Below are positions 12,163 to 22,979 of a stretch of DNA of 64,000 bases, piece by piece. This DNA comes from Heterostelium multicystogenum (Eukaryota; Evosea; Eumycetozoa; Acytosteliales; Acytosteliaceae). Where the stretch lies: the NCBI GenBank assembly GCA_003667245.1, contig RCNN01000514.1, forward strand, positions 33,993 through 97,992, given 5' to 3'. The notes beneath the pieces were generated by a model. That model saw only the letters and a list, made by a program, of their open reading frames with translations. It ran no database searches and was not told the DNA's origin. A program made the translations under genes and the position numbers. The first letter of the stretch is position 1; every line of letters starts with the position of its first letter.

Positions 12163-15100
12163 ATCTTAACTCCTTTAATTAAATGAATTTGAGTTTTTTC
12201 GTTTTCACCATAAAAGATAGCAGAAACCATGGTTTTGTCTGAAAATTAGTTTAATTTAAAACAAGAACTCAAGTATATTTGTTATTGTAATATTATTTTT
12301 GATTTCTTAGTTAGGTATAAAATTTGCATTACATAGTTTAGGCTTGAGAAAATAAGACATGTTAACTCATATCTTTGTTTATAAAAATTCAATGGTATAA
12401 AATATCAAACAAACTACTTGATTAAAACTAAAGTTCAGTAGAATAGGTTTTAGTATATTTGTAGTAATTAGTGTAATTAATCAATAGTAATATTTTCAAT
12501 GAGTTGTAGATCTATTCAATAACAATAACTTATAGATTATAAACAACGAAATTATTCGAATAGAATTGGGCAATTAATATAAATGAATCACTCAACTTAA
12601 CAGTTCATCTCCGATAAACAAGATCATAATCTATTTCTAATATAGCAAACAGATCTCCAATTTCCATATTTATTATAATGACCATTATATACAATCAATT
12701 AATTAGTTAGTTTACAACAATAGATAATAGATCAACTCATATATTAAATAAAGAAATAATTGTTATTCAAATAAATTATATTCATGTTATGATAATATAA
12801 TAATAATAAAATTAAGTGACATCACCAGTGTTACAGTAATATTACGGTGAACTAATACATCACAATCTATCTATTAACAGTATTAGCATATGACACATGT
12901 TTGTTTCAATAAAAATAGATTATAATAAAAATTACTGATAGCTGAGCTTCATAAACATGTCACATGTGTAGTATCATATTTGATGATTGGTAGGTAAGTA
13001 GGTAGTAGTGATAACAAATGATAGTAGCAAGTGGTTGGTTGGTTGTTTGGTTTGTTTGTTAATACTACTACACTTACATTGTTACATTGGCGGACATCAT
13101 ACAAAGATTAATTAATGAAAAGATACTTTAATAGGTGTGGTTTTAGTTGATCTACAAATGAGGTAATAAGAGGAAATCGAAAAACTGTTGTTGATACCAA
13201 ACCATTACCCTGGAGACAGACAAAGTGAGAGAAACTGTCACATTGACTCTCACTTTTCGAAAACTCTTTTAAAGAGGTAAACATCACTCTTACTTCTCTT
13301 TTATCCAATAAAAGTCAACAGATGTGTCTTGCCACCACACTCCTTCACACTTTACACTCCATAACACAATAACTTACCACTCAATTGGAATCAACACACA
13401 CTCCACTCACACTTGCCTGGCAAAATAACCAATGGTAAAAATGTGCATAGTGTGTTATGATAATCTGTCATCAAATATGTCATATTATTATTTATCGAAT
13501 TGCTTAATATCACCATTGACAATGTCAGACTGAGTGGTCTCCCATCGATGAAAATCATGATGGGGTGCAGTTAATATTATTACATTCATTACCAACACAA
13601 CAAATTAGGGAAAATATTTGAAAGTGAGTTGGTGAGTGAGTGTTAGTGTTGGTAAAATTGAGAGTGTGGGTGGTAGTGGTTGGTGTTCAGAGGTTTGTGG
13701 GGAGTGTGATGATACAAGTAGAAATATCATGTAATGTTTGTTGATATCATGTTGCATTGAGATTAATAGAGGTGATGTGGTAATATCACTTCTTTTAATA
13801 GACAAGTGTGAATGATGTTGGTAGTTCTACTACTACTACTATTACAAGTACGACTGGTGGATGTGCTTACAGATGGCAAGACATTAAACAAAACAGGCGA
13901 ACAACAACAACAACTGACCAAATTCATCAAAATATCAAGTACAACACCAATAACATTTGCGTTATTATAAATATAATAAGTAGATGCTACTATTATTTAT
14001 TTTTGTTGAGTTAGTTCTTCACAAAGAATACATATAAATCAAGCAAACAAAACCATATTTGTTACTTGTGTTATATATATAACATTGTGGTCACTAATAC
14101 CCAAATAGAATAACATCATTTTATTATCTATTTACTCTTGTTATTGGCCTGCTCTGCTGTTGCTGCTGTTGCTGCTGCTGAAATAAGTTCCAAACTTGTT
14201 CAGTGTTAAACACTTTTCACTATATATTCTATTATTCACTATTTCTCTTTCTATTTTGGATCGTGTGTGTGTGTTTGTTGTTGTTGGTGTGGCGTGGTGT
14301 TGTTCGTCTACTACTACTCTCAGTCAAGTCAATACAATTCTATTGAATCCGGCTGTGTCTGTCCGTCAGTCTATCATCGATCTGTTAAACAAAATATAAA
14401 TATAGATGTGGTGAGTGGACAGTGGTATAGCGTGGTTTCATTCAGTGTCAGGTGCCTCAGGTGTATAGTCTTTCTCCTGTTAGTGCTATTCTGTTTTACA
14501 CATTCCATCTACATCTTCAAACAAAAACTAATTAAAAACTAATCACAACCAAAATAATCCATCTTTGGAATAAAAAAGATTCAATTCATCAACATCTGTT
14601 ACTTCTTCTGCAAATTCTACTAATATTACTTAATTATTGTTGTTGCAACTCAGACTATTCATATAGATATTTTCCATTCCTCATAAGCATCATTCGAGTA
14701 AATTGCACTTACTTGTAGATTGTACTTTCAAAATCCTTAATTTGTTTGTTCAAAGTTATCATTATTTCTCTTCCTTGTTTTACTGTTATACTTGCAATAT
14801 ATATATTGTTCAAAGTAATTAAAAGATAAAAGGACTGTTCCTTATTTATTTAATTACAATTATATATATAACAATAACCATAACAACAACAATAATAATA
14901 ATAAATTTATAGGTTTTATAATTTATAATTATCTATTTATATTTATATAAATAGCATTCCATCAAAATATAATTAATTTTCATAAAGAAAACCAGCAACT
15001 ACAGCAACATCAAATACAAACTAATAACAATATCTCATATATAAATATCCTTATACACTACAAGATTGCTCCTTTACCACAATTCAATTTCACCCATTAC

Positions 15101-15591
15101 CCATTAATAAATTAAATCATAATTTAATTTTGAAAAAACATAATAATATATATATATATAAATAAACATCTATCAATTAAATATCATCAAATCAATCAAT
15201 CAATCAATCAACAATAACAACTTCAATGATCTTTTATCTGTAATCTACTAGTCTATCTATTGTGCTAAAATTAAATAATATCTATATATTATTTCGTTTG
15301 TTACTTCAATTGATATCAACAATATTATTAGTATTTTTTATATATAAACTATAATACTATTTTTATTTTCTACCATCATCATTATATTATCTATTTATCT
15401 TATTTATCCTAAATATCTATTTATTAATATTATAAAGTATATCATATCTATTTATTTCCAAAAAACACAACTACATCAAATTTACAATCACTAGATTGGC
15501 AAATTAAATTAAATTCAAGAATTGTTACTGTCCAGTCAATAATTAGCACTATTTATTTAATTATTTATTCTCAAACTAAAAGTCCTTCGAA
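12163..15591. other. 3.4-kb non-coding block upstream of the zinc-finger-like gene
   Basis: The longest gene-free stretch in the window. 12.2-13.0 kb is plain AT-rich DNA. 13.3-14.5 kb has unusual base-skewed tracts (CA-rich, then GT-rich) and 14.6-15.59 kb returns to AT-rich DNA with TA and CAAT repeats next to the gene start. Frames of 60-90 codons occur but none resembles protein. Size and composition fit a complex developmental control region, which is inference. Confidence 0.5.
13320..13730. promoter_or_regulatory. cluster of G/T-rich (and complementary C/A-rich) G-box-like elements
   Basis: On the plus strand 13325-13425 is C/A-rich (CACACACTCCACTCACAC) and 13622-13710 is G/T-rich (GAGTGTGGGTGGTAGTGG, GGTTGGTGTTC). 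Alternating G with T/G is the pattern bound by the dictyostelid G-box factor GBF, which drives post-aggregative genes. The match is by eye and degenerate, so functional binding is only a suggestion. Confidence 0.3.
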
Positions 15592-16642
15592 ATGATTAAT
15601 AACGACAGACCATTTCAATGTAAGCACTTCCTTAAGGATAACTCAAGGTGTACAGTAACATTTAGAAATAAACAAAATAGATCAAAACATCACAATGCGC
15701 CACATGAGTGTATCGAAAACTGTCAACAATGCATCTCAAAGAGAATAAGAACCACGATCCAGACCATTGACTACAGAAAAGACAATGATAAATATATAAA
15801 CTGTATTCATGTACACTGTGATACCAATTCCAATTATATTCATAAGAACCAAAAAGCCCGTCATATTCACAGTCGAAAGTTGCACTCATGTCTACGTGAT
15901 CGTGACAATGGTATCGAAATCGACTGTGCTGGTTGCAATGAAGTATCGAGAGTTGACCAAAATCGAGAAAATAGATTAAATGGAATGGTTGGTACTGTTT
16001 TCCATTTGAATGATGTACACCATCACCACTCCTCACATCACCAACAACAAAATCATCATAATAATAGTAATCATCATAACAACAATCACCATAATAATAG
16101 CAATCATCATAATAATAGTAATCATCATATAAACTCTCTTCATCATCAACATAACAACAGTATTTATCACAACTCAAATCATTCCTCCAACAGTAGAAAT
16201 TCTCCTACCAACAGTTCTTTTGTGCCTCAGTTACCTACTCCAAAGAGCTACAATCAACATCAAAATAACTCCACTGTACCAGACGACCTTTGTATTGCAA
16301 CTCCACCAAAAGAAAAAATTAAGATTTCCACCCCATCCATTTTAAATTTAAGAAATAGTTTAGAGCGATCAGGATTCATTGACCTCAGCGATAGAAATGT
16401 ATCCAACTGTTTACGAGAATGGAAAGCAAATTTCCATCAAAGAAATGCTTTAAATAATAATGTCCCAGGATTTTCTCCACTAAGTAAGTTTATTTTATTA
16501 TATCCAACAAATTAATTGATATTAATTTATTTTTTTAAATTTAATAGCAAGCAAAGAGTTTTGTTCAACCAAAAATAGTTTTGATGTTCTCCAAGCAGCA
16601 ATTGAACTTGAAGTCGATGAATCAATGCATTCAAATTTTTAA
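15592..16642 (+). CDS. His/Asn-rich protein with atypical C2H2-like zinc-finger region
   Basis: Two exons: 15592-16483 and 16548-16642, with a 64-bp GTAAGT...TAATAG intron. The spliced protein is about 328 residues. The N terminus has a Cys/His array (FQCKHFLKDNSRC, RSKHHNAPHECIENCQQC) that resembles a loosely spaced C2H2 finger, then further Cys/His pairs (HVHCDTNSN, HSCLRDRD, DCAGCNE). The middle is a low-complexity HHNNSNHHNN tract and the C terminus is a more ordered acidic segment (SFDVLQAAIELEVDES). Nucleic-acid binding is plausible but unproven; I do not recognise a named family. The 3.4-kb control-like region in front would suit a developmentally regulated gene. The ATG is the first in frame after AT-rich leader. 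Confidence 0.65.
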
Positions 16643-16857
16643 TCTCCATCTGTTAGGTTCGGATGGTTTTATTTATATATACATCATTATTAATTAATGG
16701 AAAAATTGCATACTACAATACTTGCATTCACATCAGTATCCCAGATACTTGAAATTCATTTGAATAGAAAATAAAATAAAAATAATAAAATATATTTAAT
16801 TATATATAATATCTATCTTTTTCTTTCTAAACTATTATTTGTTTTATTCCATCCATT

Positions 16858-17619
16858 CTAAAATAGATTAGAAATAAGTGATATTACAATGGTGATAGCT
16901 GAGAATGTAATAATTGTGCTTGAAGATGAATCTTGAGAAGTTGAATCTAGCATATCTTCTCCGGAATTAGTATCTTCATTTGAAACTTTGGGTTTTTTGG
17001 TTGGTTTTGTTGGTTCTTCTGTTACAGGTTTAGGTGTCTTTGGCTTCCATTCTGGTTTTGGGGTTGGAGTAGCTTGGGGATCTGAAACCAATTCACCATC
17101 ATCACTTGAAGGCTTTGGAGTTGTTGAGGCTGGTTTTTTAGTTGTTTTTGTAGTTGGAGTTGGCTCAGCTGGTTCGACCTCTTCAGTTATTGGAACACTG
17201 TGACCCATGGATCCAGGGAGGTAGCAAGGTGATACATTCTTTGATGCAATTTGACCATTCTTTACCTGAAGATTACATTCTTTTTCTCCAAAACAATTTC
17301 TACAATGGGAATAACAAATTGGGGTACAATCTGCATCTACTTCACATGGTTTAAGGAAATTACAAAAAGTAACAGAATCCATATATTTGGCATTGGTTCT
17401 CATTGGACATTCTACAGATGCATTAAATTTGGCAGCATTTTTTTTATATGTGTCCAATGAATATTGTCCAGCATCAATATCAGCCCTACTACTGGAACAT
17501 ACTTTGGCAGGTTGGTTACTACAATATGTACTTTTACCATTGAGTTTGACACAGTACATGGATGATGTTACAGCATTTACCATAAGAATAACATATACAA
17601 AAACTAAGTATCTATACAT
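16858..17619 (-). CDS. GPI-anchored cysteine-rich surface protein with Pro/Thr stalk
   Basis: 253 residues. A signal peptide (YLVFVYVILMVNAVTSS) precedes a ~110-residue Cys-rich ectodomain with about 13 Cys (for example VTFCNFLKPCEVDADC, CYSHCRNCFGEKEC). A Pro/Thr/Lys stalk of about 80 residues follows (TPTTKTTKKPASTTPKP), likely O-glycosylated. The C terminus shows the GPI pattern: small Ser-rich cleavage region (TSQDSSSS) followed by a hydrophobic end without charged tail (TIITFSAITIVISLI). No intron or frame break is needed. It probably sits on the plasma membrane. Ligand unknown. Confidence 0.75.
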   Translation of the reverse strand: MYRYLVFVYVILMVNAVTSSMYCVKLNGKSTYCSNQPAKVCSSSRADIDAGQYSLDTYKKNAAKFNASVECPMRTNAKYMDSVTFCNFLKPCEVDADCTPICYSHCRNCFGEKECNLQVKNGQIASKNVSPCYLPGSMGHSVPITEEVEPAEPTPTTKTTKKPASTTPKPSSDDGELVSDPQATPTPKPEWKPKTPKPVTEEPTKPTKKPKVSNEDTNSGEDMLDSTSQDSSSSTIITFSAITIVISLISNLF

Positions 17620-18134
17620 TTTATAAATTCTACAAATAAATTTTTATTGGGTTTGTAGGATAGTAATTGTTTGTAAACTAAATCCAAAATACAACCTATA
17701 AATACTTTTAATTGATGGATCATCTTTTTGTTTCCAATACACACACCAGAAATAAAAATATTCATCTCTGAAGGGTAACAATATTAGATTGTGGTATAAA
17801 AATAGATTTTTTGTATGACATGATGTAATAGGGGTTTATATCAATCATAAATCTGAAAATAGAACTGGGTGTTAAGAATTGTTTTCAACATGTCAATATT
17901 CTTGATGGTAAATTTAAATAGTAACAAAAAAGAATAACAATTATCTCATGATAAGATATATTTTTGTTATTAATAAATAACCTTATTCACACATTTAGAA
18001 TAATCTTAGGAAATATTTAATAATTTCACAATTGTGATCAAAGCAACAATGATAAACAGTTTGGTCTAAAGTAAATTTCTTAATATTTTTTAAAAACAAT
18101 TAACTTTTTTATTGTGGAAAACTCTAAAAAAATT
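17620..18134. other. intergenic
   Basis: Upstream of the GPI-protein gene (leftward) and downstream of the next minus-strand gene. AT-rich; no gene or structured element seen. Confidence 0.45.
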
Positions 18135-20345
18135 TTAAGAAATTTTCTTTTTGAGTAATCCAAACATTCTCTTCATTGGGGTTGGAGTGAGTACTCCCAA
18201 TTTCTCAAACAGACATTTAATTTGCATTCTAGATCCTTCAATGTCTCGATAAGTAATTGTGCCGACATATTTGAAAAATATATTCCAGGTGGATGGGTGA
18301 ATATCCTCCAGGTTGCCCGAAAACATTTCTATAAGATCTTTTCTATTTGGCTTCACATTATTTAGGTAATAATTTAGTATACTATGCTGATTATTGATAA
18401 TTGCGCTTCTAGCATATATTATATGATCTAATGGATGGTGATGTTGCTCAATCATATTCTTGATGAATTCTAAATTTCCAAAAATATATGCAGCTTGGAG
18501 TAGCTCATAGAGGTGAGAAAGATTTGAACGCTTTGAAACATAGTTATTAAACATATTAATATCACCAACTGATCCACAGATTCTCCATGATTGCCTAGAA
18601 AATCTATCCTCTCGATTTTCAATGAGAAATTGAAGTACTTCTTCTTGGTATGCCATAAGTGCGCAATCCATAATTTGATTTTCATAAAAGGTGTCATGAT
18701 GAAATTTGTCTATCTCTTTGACAGTGTCTAAAAAAACCGTAGTAACATGCAGATTTCATAATGTGGGCAAGGGAACCAGCTGGAAAATCTATTACATGAC
18801 TAAATCGTGGATAATACTTAGCTATAGTATAAAGGCATTTTGGGCTCGGTAGCTTCATTTTGTCAATCTTATTTTGCAGCAAAATATCAATCATTTCTAT
18901 ATCATCGTTTCCAAATGCAATTGGTAGAACATGCTCAGACCTCCAATAACTAACATTGGACTTTAATTTAAGCAGAATCTTGACCTCTTGGTGTCTTTTG
19001 TTCATAACCATAAACTCCATTGCTTCAGAGGAGAATGACAGATTGTTAGATAACAAATACTCCAATATTTCCAATGAGTTTGATCTGTTGACACCTTGAA
19101 TTGATATGTGAACCGATCTGTTTTGAAGAAGATGTTTTACTTGCTCTACAGAACCATACTCACAAACAACATCGCCAAGTACACACAAAGTCTTTGAGTG
19201 GTACTCTTCAAAAAAGTCGTAGAGATAGTCCAAAGATAAAAATATTTGTTGGAAATGATAAACTGCACCTTTTGTCTAAAACTCTGAAGCTCTATGCCTG
19301 GAATATAAAAATGTGTCAATTGAAGAAAAATAAGTTCCTTCAGTATCTGGGACTCTTGGTCGAGCAAAGGAACCTGTTTAAGGATTTTGACTTTGATTTG
19401 GTCGATACTTTCAAAATCCTTTGGTCTAAGAATCCTGACGAGGTACTCAATTATCTTGATCTGAGAATCAGTAGTTGGCTTTCCTCTGGAAAACATCACA
19501 GTAAGATATGAACTGATTTGAGCGTTGTCAATTGGTATCATTTCACCGCTTGGTAGGAAGAGTAATTCAATGACAAGGTCAAAATCGTAATCGCATTTTT
19601 CCAGCAGATACGATAGTTTATAAACTGGTGTTGATTTGGGACAACTTTTTATAATATATCTAATGGTTTGGGAATTCTTGGTAGCCAATACACCAAGCCA
19701 AATGAAACTAATAGACTCTTTTCCAGTGCTTATGTTGTCCATTAGAAATTGTAGTAGCTCAAAATCATATTCGACTTTCTTTAATTCAGATTGATAGTGT
19801 GGAAATGCCAATACTAGCATGTTGTTTGCAATCGACTCTCTCTCGCGAGGCTTTGTCAGAGTCCAAAGCAACTTGACCACATCTAATCTATACCTGGCAA
19901 CTGCTTCCTCTATCAAAGCATTCAGGTGTAGCGTAATCAAATTTGAATAGTATGGTGAACATTGTATTTTGTTGATGACAAACTCGATGTGCTTATAGGG
20001 TGCAGCGTTAATCAACTTGATCAAATTGTGTTTCTTGAATACTAGAGGCTCATCTCTAATCAGCTTAAGCCACAACAAATTGAAATAAGAGTTTGCACAC
20101 AGCCACTCGACATCATTACATTGGTGATACTTGAGAGACTTTGTAACCAAACAGTCAAAAGTAGAGCTCTCTATCCTTATACTCTTTGATCTAAGATAAC
20201 ATAAGTTTGCATATCTCGTGCATTTTAAAATAGTTAATAAAAGTATTTTATTTGAAAAAACTGATCTAATAATATTATTCTCATGACTATTAATATTTAT
20301 ACACCTATTATTAGTATCTTTTAAAATTTCTGTTTCTTTTTTCAT
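18135..20345 (-). CDS. divergent ankyrin-like repeat protein of the dictyostelid family
   Basis: About 730 residues. The N-terminal signature (NKILLLTILKCTRYANLCY...) resembles the start of the first ankyrin protein (2490-4289), followed by helical pairs with ankyrin spacing but poor consensus, for example YRLDVVKLLWTLTK, VEQVKHLLQNRSV, SLEILEYLLSNNLSFSSEAME, EEVLQFLIENREDRFS, FGNLEFIKNMIEQ. No enzyme motif is seen; a protein-interaction role is assumed. Two frame breaks occur at A runs on the plus strand: near 19240 (one base short) and at 18730-18736 (one too many). The helical repeat pattern continues across both. The start is the first in-frame ATG. Confidence 0.7.
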
Positions 20346-20641
20346 TTTATATATACATATATATGATGGATGATGATGATGATGATGATAATGAATTTGG
20401 TGATTGTTGTTTGTTTGGTTTTAAATTAAGACGCTCATGTTTATGATGATTGCTGCGGAGTGTCAACAATCTACAAGTGGTTATCTATTTTATAAAATTT
20501 AATATTGTTGATTCGATGAATTTCCAAGTTTCATTGATTTCTTTTCGAACATTTTAATATCCTCTAATTAGACAAACAGCAAATAAACTTATGAATGACA
20601 CTGCGGTAAGAAAGCTATTATTATATATATACTATACTAAA

Positions 20642-21996
20642 TTATAAACCTTTATTGTAAATGAATTCTGTTATCAGGTTACCATCTTTATCTTTGATAT
20701 TGTGGAATCTTGGCTCTAATTTGCTGGCTTCAATGGTTGATTCTTGAGGGAAGAGCGCAATCGCTGCTGGAAGTGATGTATTAAAAATGGCACCAATAAC
20801 AGCCAAGTTGATTGGTAATTTGACCTTTGGATACTTTTGAACAAATTTAAGTTTCTCTACTAAGCTCATAACCATTGGTGGCAAGAGTAGAGCTGGGAAT
20901 GATGTGGCAGCTCTTGAGAATGCGACCTTGTAAACTGCCATCTTACCGGCCTCTTGACTCTTTCCATGTACTGTACCAAACTTGTCTTTGACATCGATAC
21001 CATCTTTCATTTCATTACCTCTCATGATAACAACATTAGCAATACCAGCTGTAGTGACTGCTGTAAATGGAACCATCATTTTCAATCCATTGTGCAATGC
21101 AACACTTGGAATTCTCAATTTATTCACTGCATATCCAAGTCCAACTGCGAGTGAACATGAAATACCTACTGCAGATGCATATGACTCTATTATAATTGAT
21201 CAACGATGATTAATAAACTGATCTGATTTACAGTAATTAAGAGCGAGACATACTTAGAATTTGTTGATTGGTCATTGCGTTGCTGGCATTTCTATTTGCG
21301 TGGTTCAATGCAATATTATATGACTGATTTATCCATTGCCAAAATATAGTTGTACCTATCTATACGTTTGATTAAATCGAGTTAATAGCCAATTGGAATG
21401 ATGAAGAATCGAATTGTAGTCACTACATACAGAGGCGTTTGGTAAAATCAAACCTGCACAGATGACAACATTGATTGGCAAGAATGAGCACATTCTGAAG
21501 GCTAATGGAATAGCCTCACCAGTATCTGGGTGAATGGTTGCATCTACAACTTTTTTGGCTTTCCACAAAGCATCATTATTTGTAATTGGGTCGACCAAAC
21601 CCTTTTTAAATCTATCAAGCAATTCCAGTGAATCTTTTACATCTTTTTCAGTGACAAACATTGATCTAAATATATTTGGAAAGCTGATTAATTGATTGTG
21701 CTTTGCAAGTGTAAATTGCTAAAAACATAAAAATATCGTTTGTGATTGTGCACTTTGATTATACATATCTGAGATGAACGATTGTGAAAGGAATTTTAAC
21801 ATACCTTGGATCAGTGACATCTCTGAAATTTTGGAATCTACCTAGGAATGTATTATTATTGTATTTACCAGAGTCTGTTGAATATCATACAAGTGATTAA
21901 TATGAGATTACTAGAAACTAGAAAAAAGATATTTAGATACTTACGACCATCAAAAATTGGTGTAGACATGTTTTGTTGAGGTGTAATTTCTTCCAT
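20642..21996 (-). CDS. sideroflexin (mitochondrial serine/amino-acid carrier)
   Basis: Five exons on the minus strand: 21945-21996, 21805-21874, about 21430-21665, 21254-21355 and 20642-21186, with GT-AG introns of 70, 139, ~75 and 67 bp. The product is about 325 residues, the usual family length. Diagnostic parts are TFLGRFQNFRDVTDPR in exon 2, HPDTGE and PINVVICAGLILPN in exon 3, IFWQWINQSYN and NRNAS in exon 4, and the C-terminal membrane block with AIALFPQ in exon 5. Sideroflexins are inner-membrane carriers; animal SFXN1 imports serine for one-carbon metabolism. The 3' border of exon 3 is uncertain: two overlapping GTATGTAGTG donors fit, and only the second keeps phase. No homopolymer break is required elsewhere. 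Confidence 0.9.
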
Positions 21997-22979
21997 TTGA
22001 ATGTTTATCTCTATTTATTTATGTTTATGGTTGTAGCTTAACACTTTCTTAGTACTTTAAAATCGATGTAGGTTAAATCTGAATATGCTGATACACCAGA
22101 TTGATTAAAGGTTATTTTGACTAATAGTTTGATAGACTGTGATTACTTGATGATTGATTGGATGGAATGATTGATTGACTCTATTGTTGTATTCGATTAA
22201 TCAATAACTAATCAAATCTAAAGTAAATCAAATTCTTTAAAGTAAGTCAACTTGTTGTTAATGAAGAATTCGAAAAAGTAAAAAACAAAATAAAATGATA
22301 TATCTATTTCTGCAGTCAGTCACAGTCGATCAGTCGTATATTTGCGAAATAGTTAAAATATATATATATATATATAATAAGAATTACTATTACAATGTTT
22401 AATTTATATGCATATGGTAATATTAAAATAGTAATAGGAATAAAAGTGGTGGTAAAATTCAACACTGAAAATTTCAAGCTTAATTGATTTTAATGTGTTT
22501 GATTTTAGAAATAAATGAATAGATAATGAGTATTTTATGTATTATGTATGTGTATGTATTGTATGTTTTTTGTATATCTATGGTGTGGTATTATTAAATG
22601 ATATTTTATTTTTTTCTATGTTGTTCTGATTTAATCTTTTTTTTTTGTTGTTGTTACTGAGAATAGGGATCGAAACAGAATCATCAAAAACAACAAAAAA
22701 ACAAAGTAATTGGAAAAAATCATGCTTAAAGTGTGTGAATGACCCTTGAAAAAGGAATTTATTTTTTAGATTTTAATCGTTCAATTTGCGGATGTTTGAA
22801 ATTTACCCCGTGTTTAAATTTTTTGATTTTTTCAAAAAAACAATTTATGACCCAATGAACTAGGTAAATCTGGATTTCCCTGCCGAAAAATGATATGATT
22901 ATTCAAAAATTGTGTAAATAATAAATATTCACATTAATTTTATTTATCATGATGATGTATTTTCAATGATCACCATTAC
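21997..22979. other. intergenic
   Basis: Nearly 1 kb between two minus-strand genes: promoter side of sideroflexin and 3' side of the filamin-domain gene. It has a TA microsatellite at 22355-22376 and T-rich tracts at 22600-22650. No gene seen. Confidence 0.45.

Noticed and set aside
14196..14542. Cys/Val-rich plus-strand frames in the control-like region
   Set aside because: They come from GT-rich low-complexity DNA and show no protein-like pattern.
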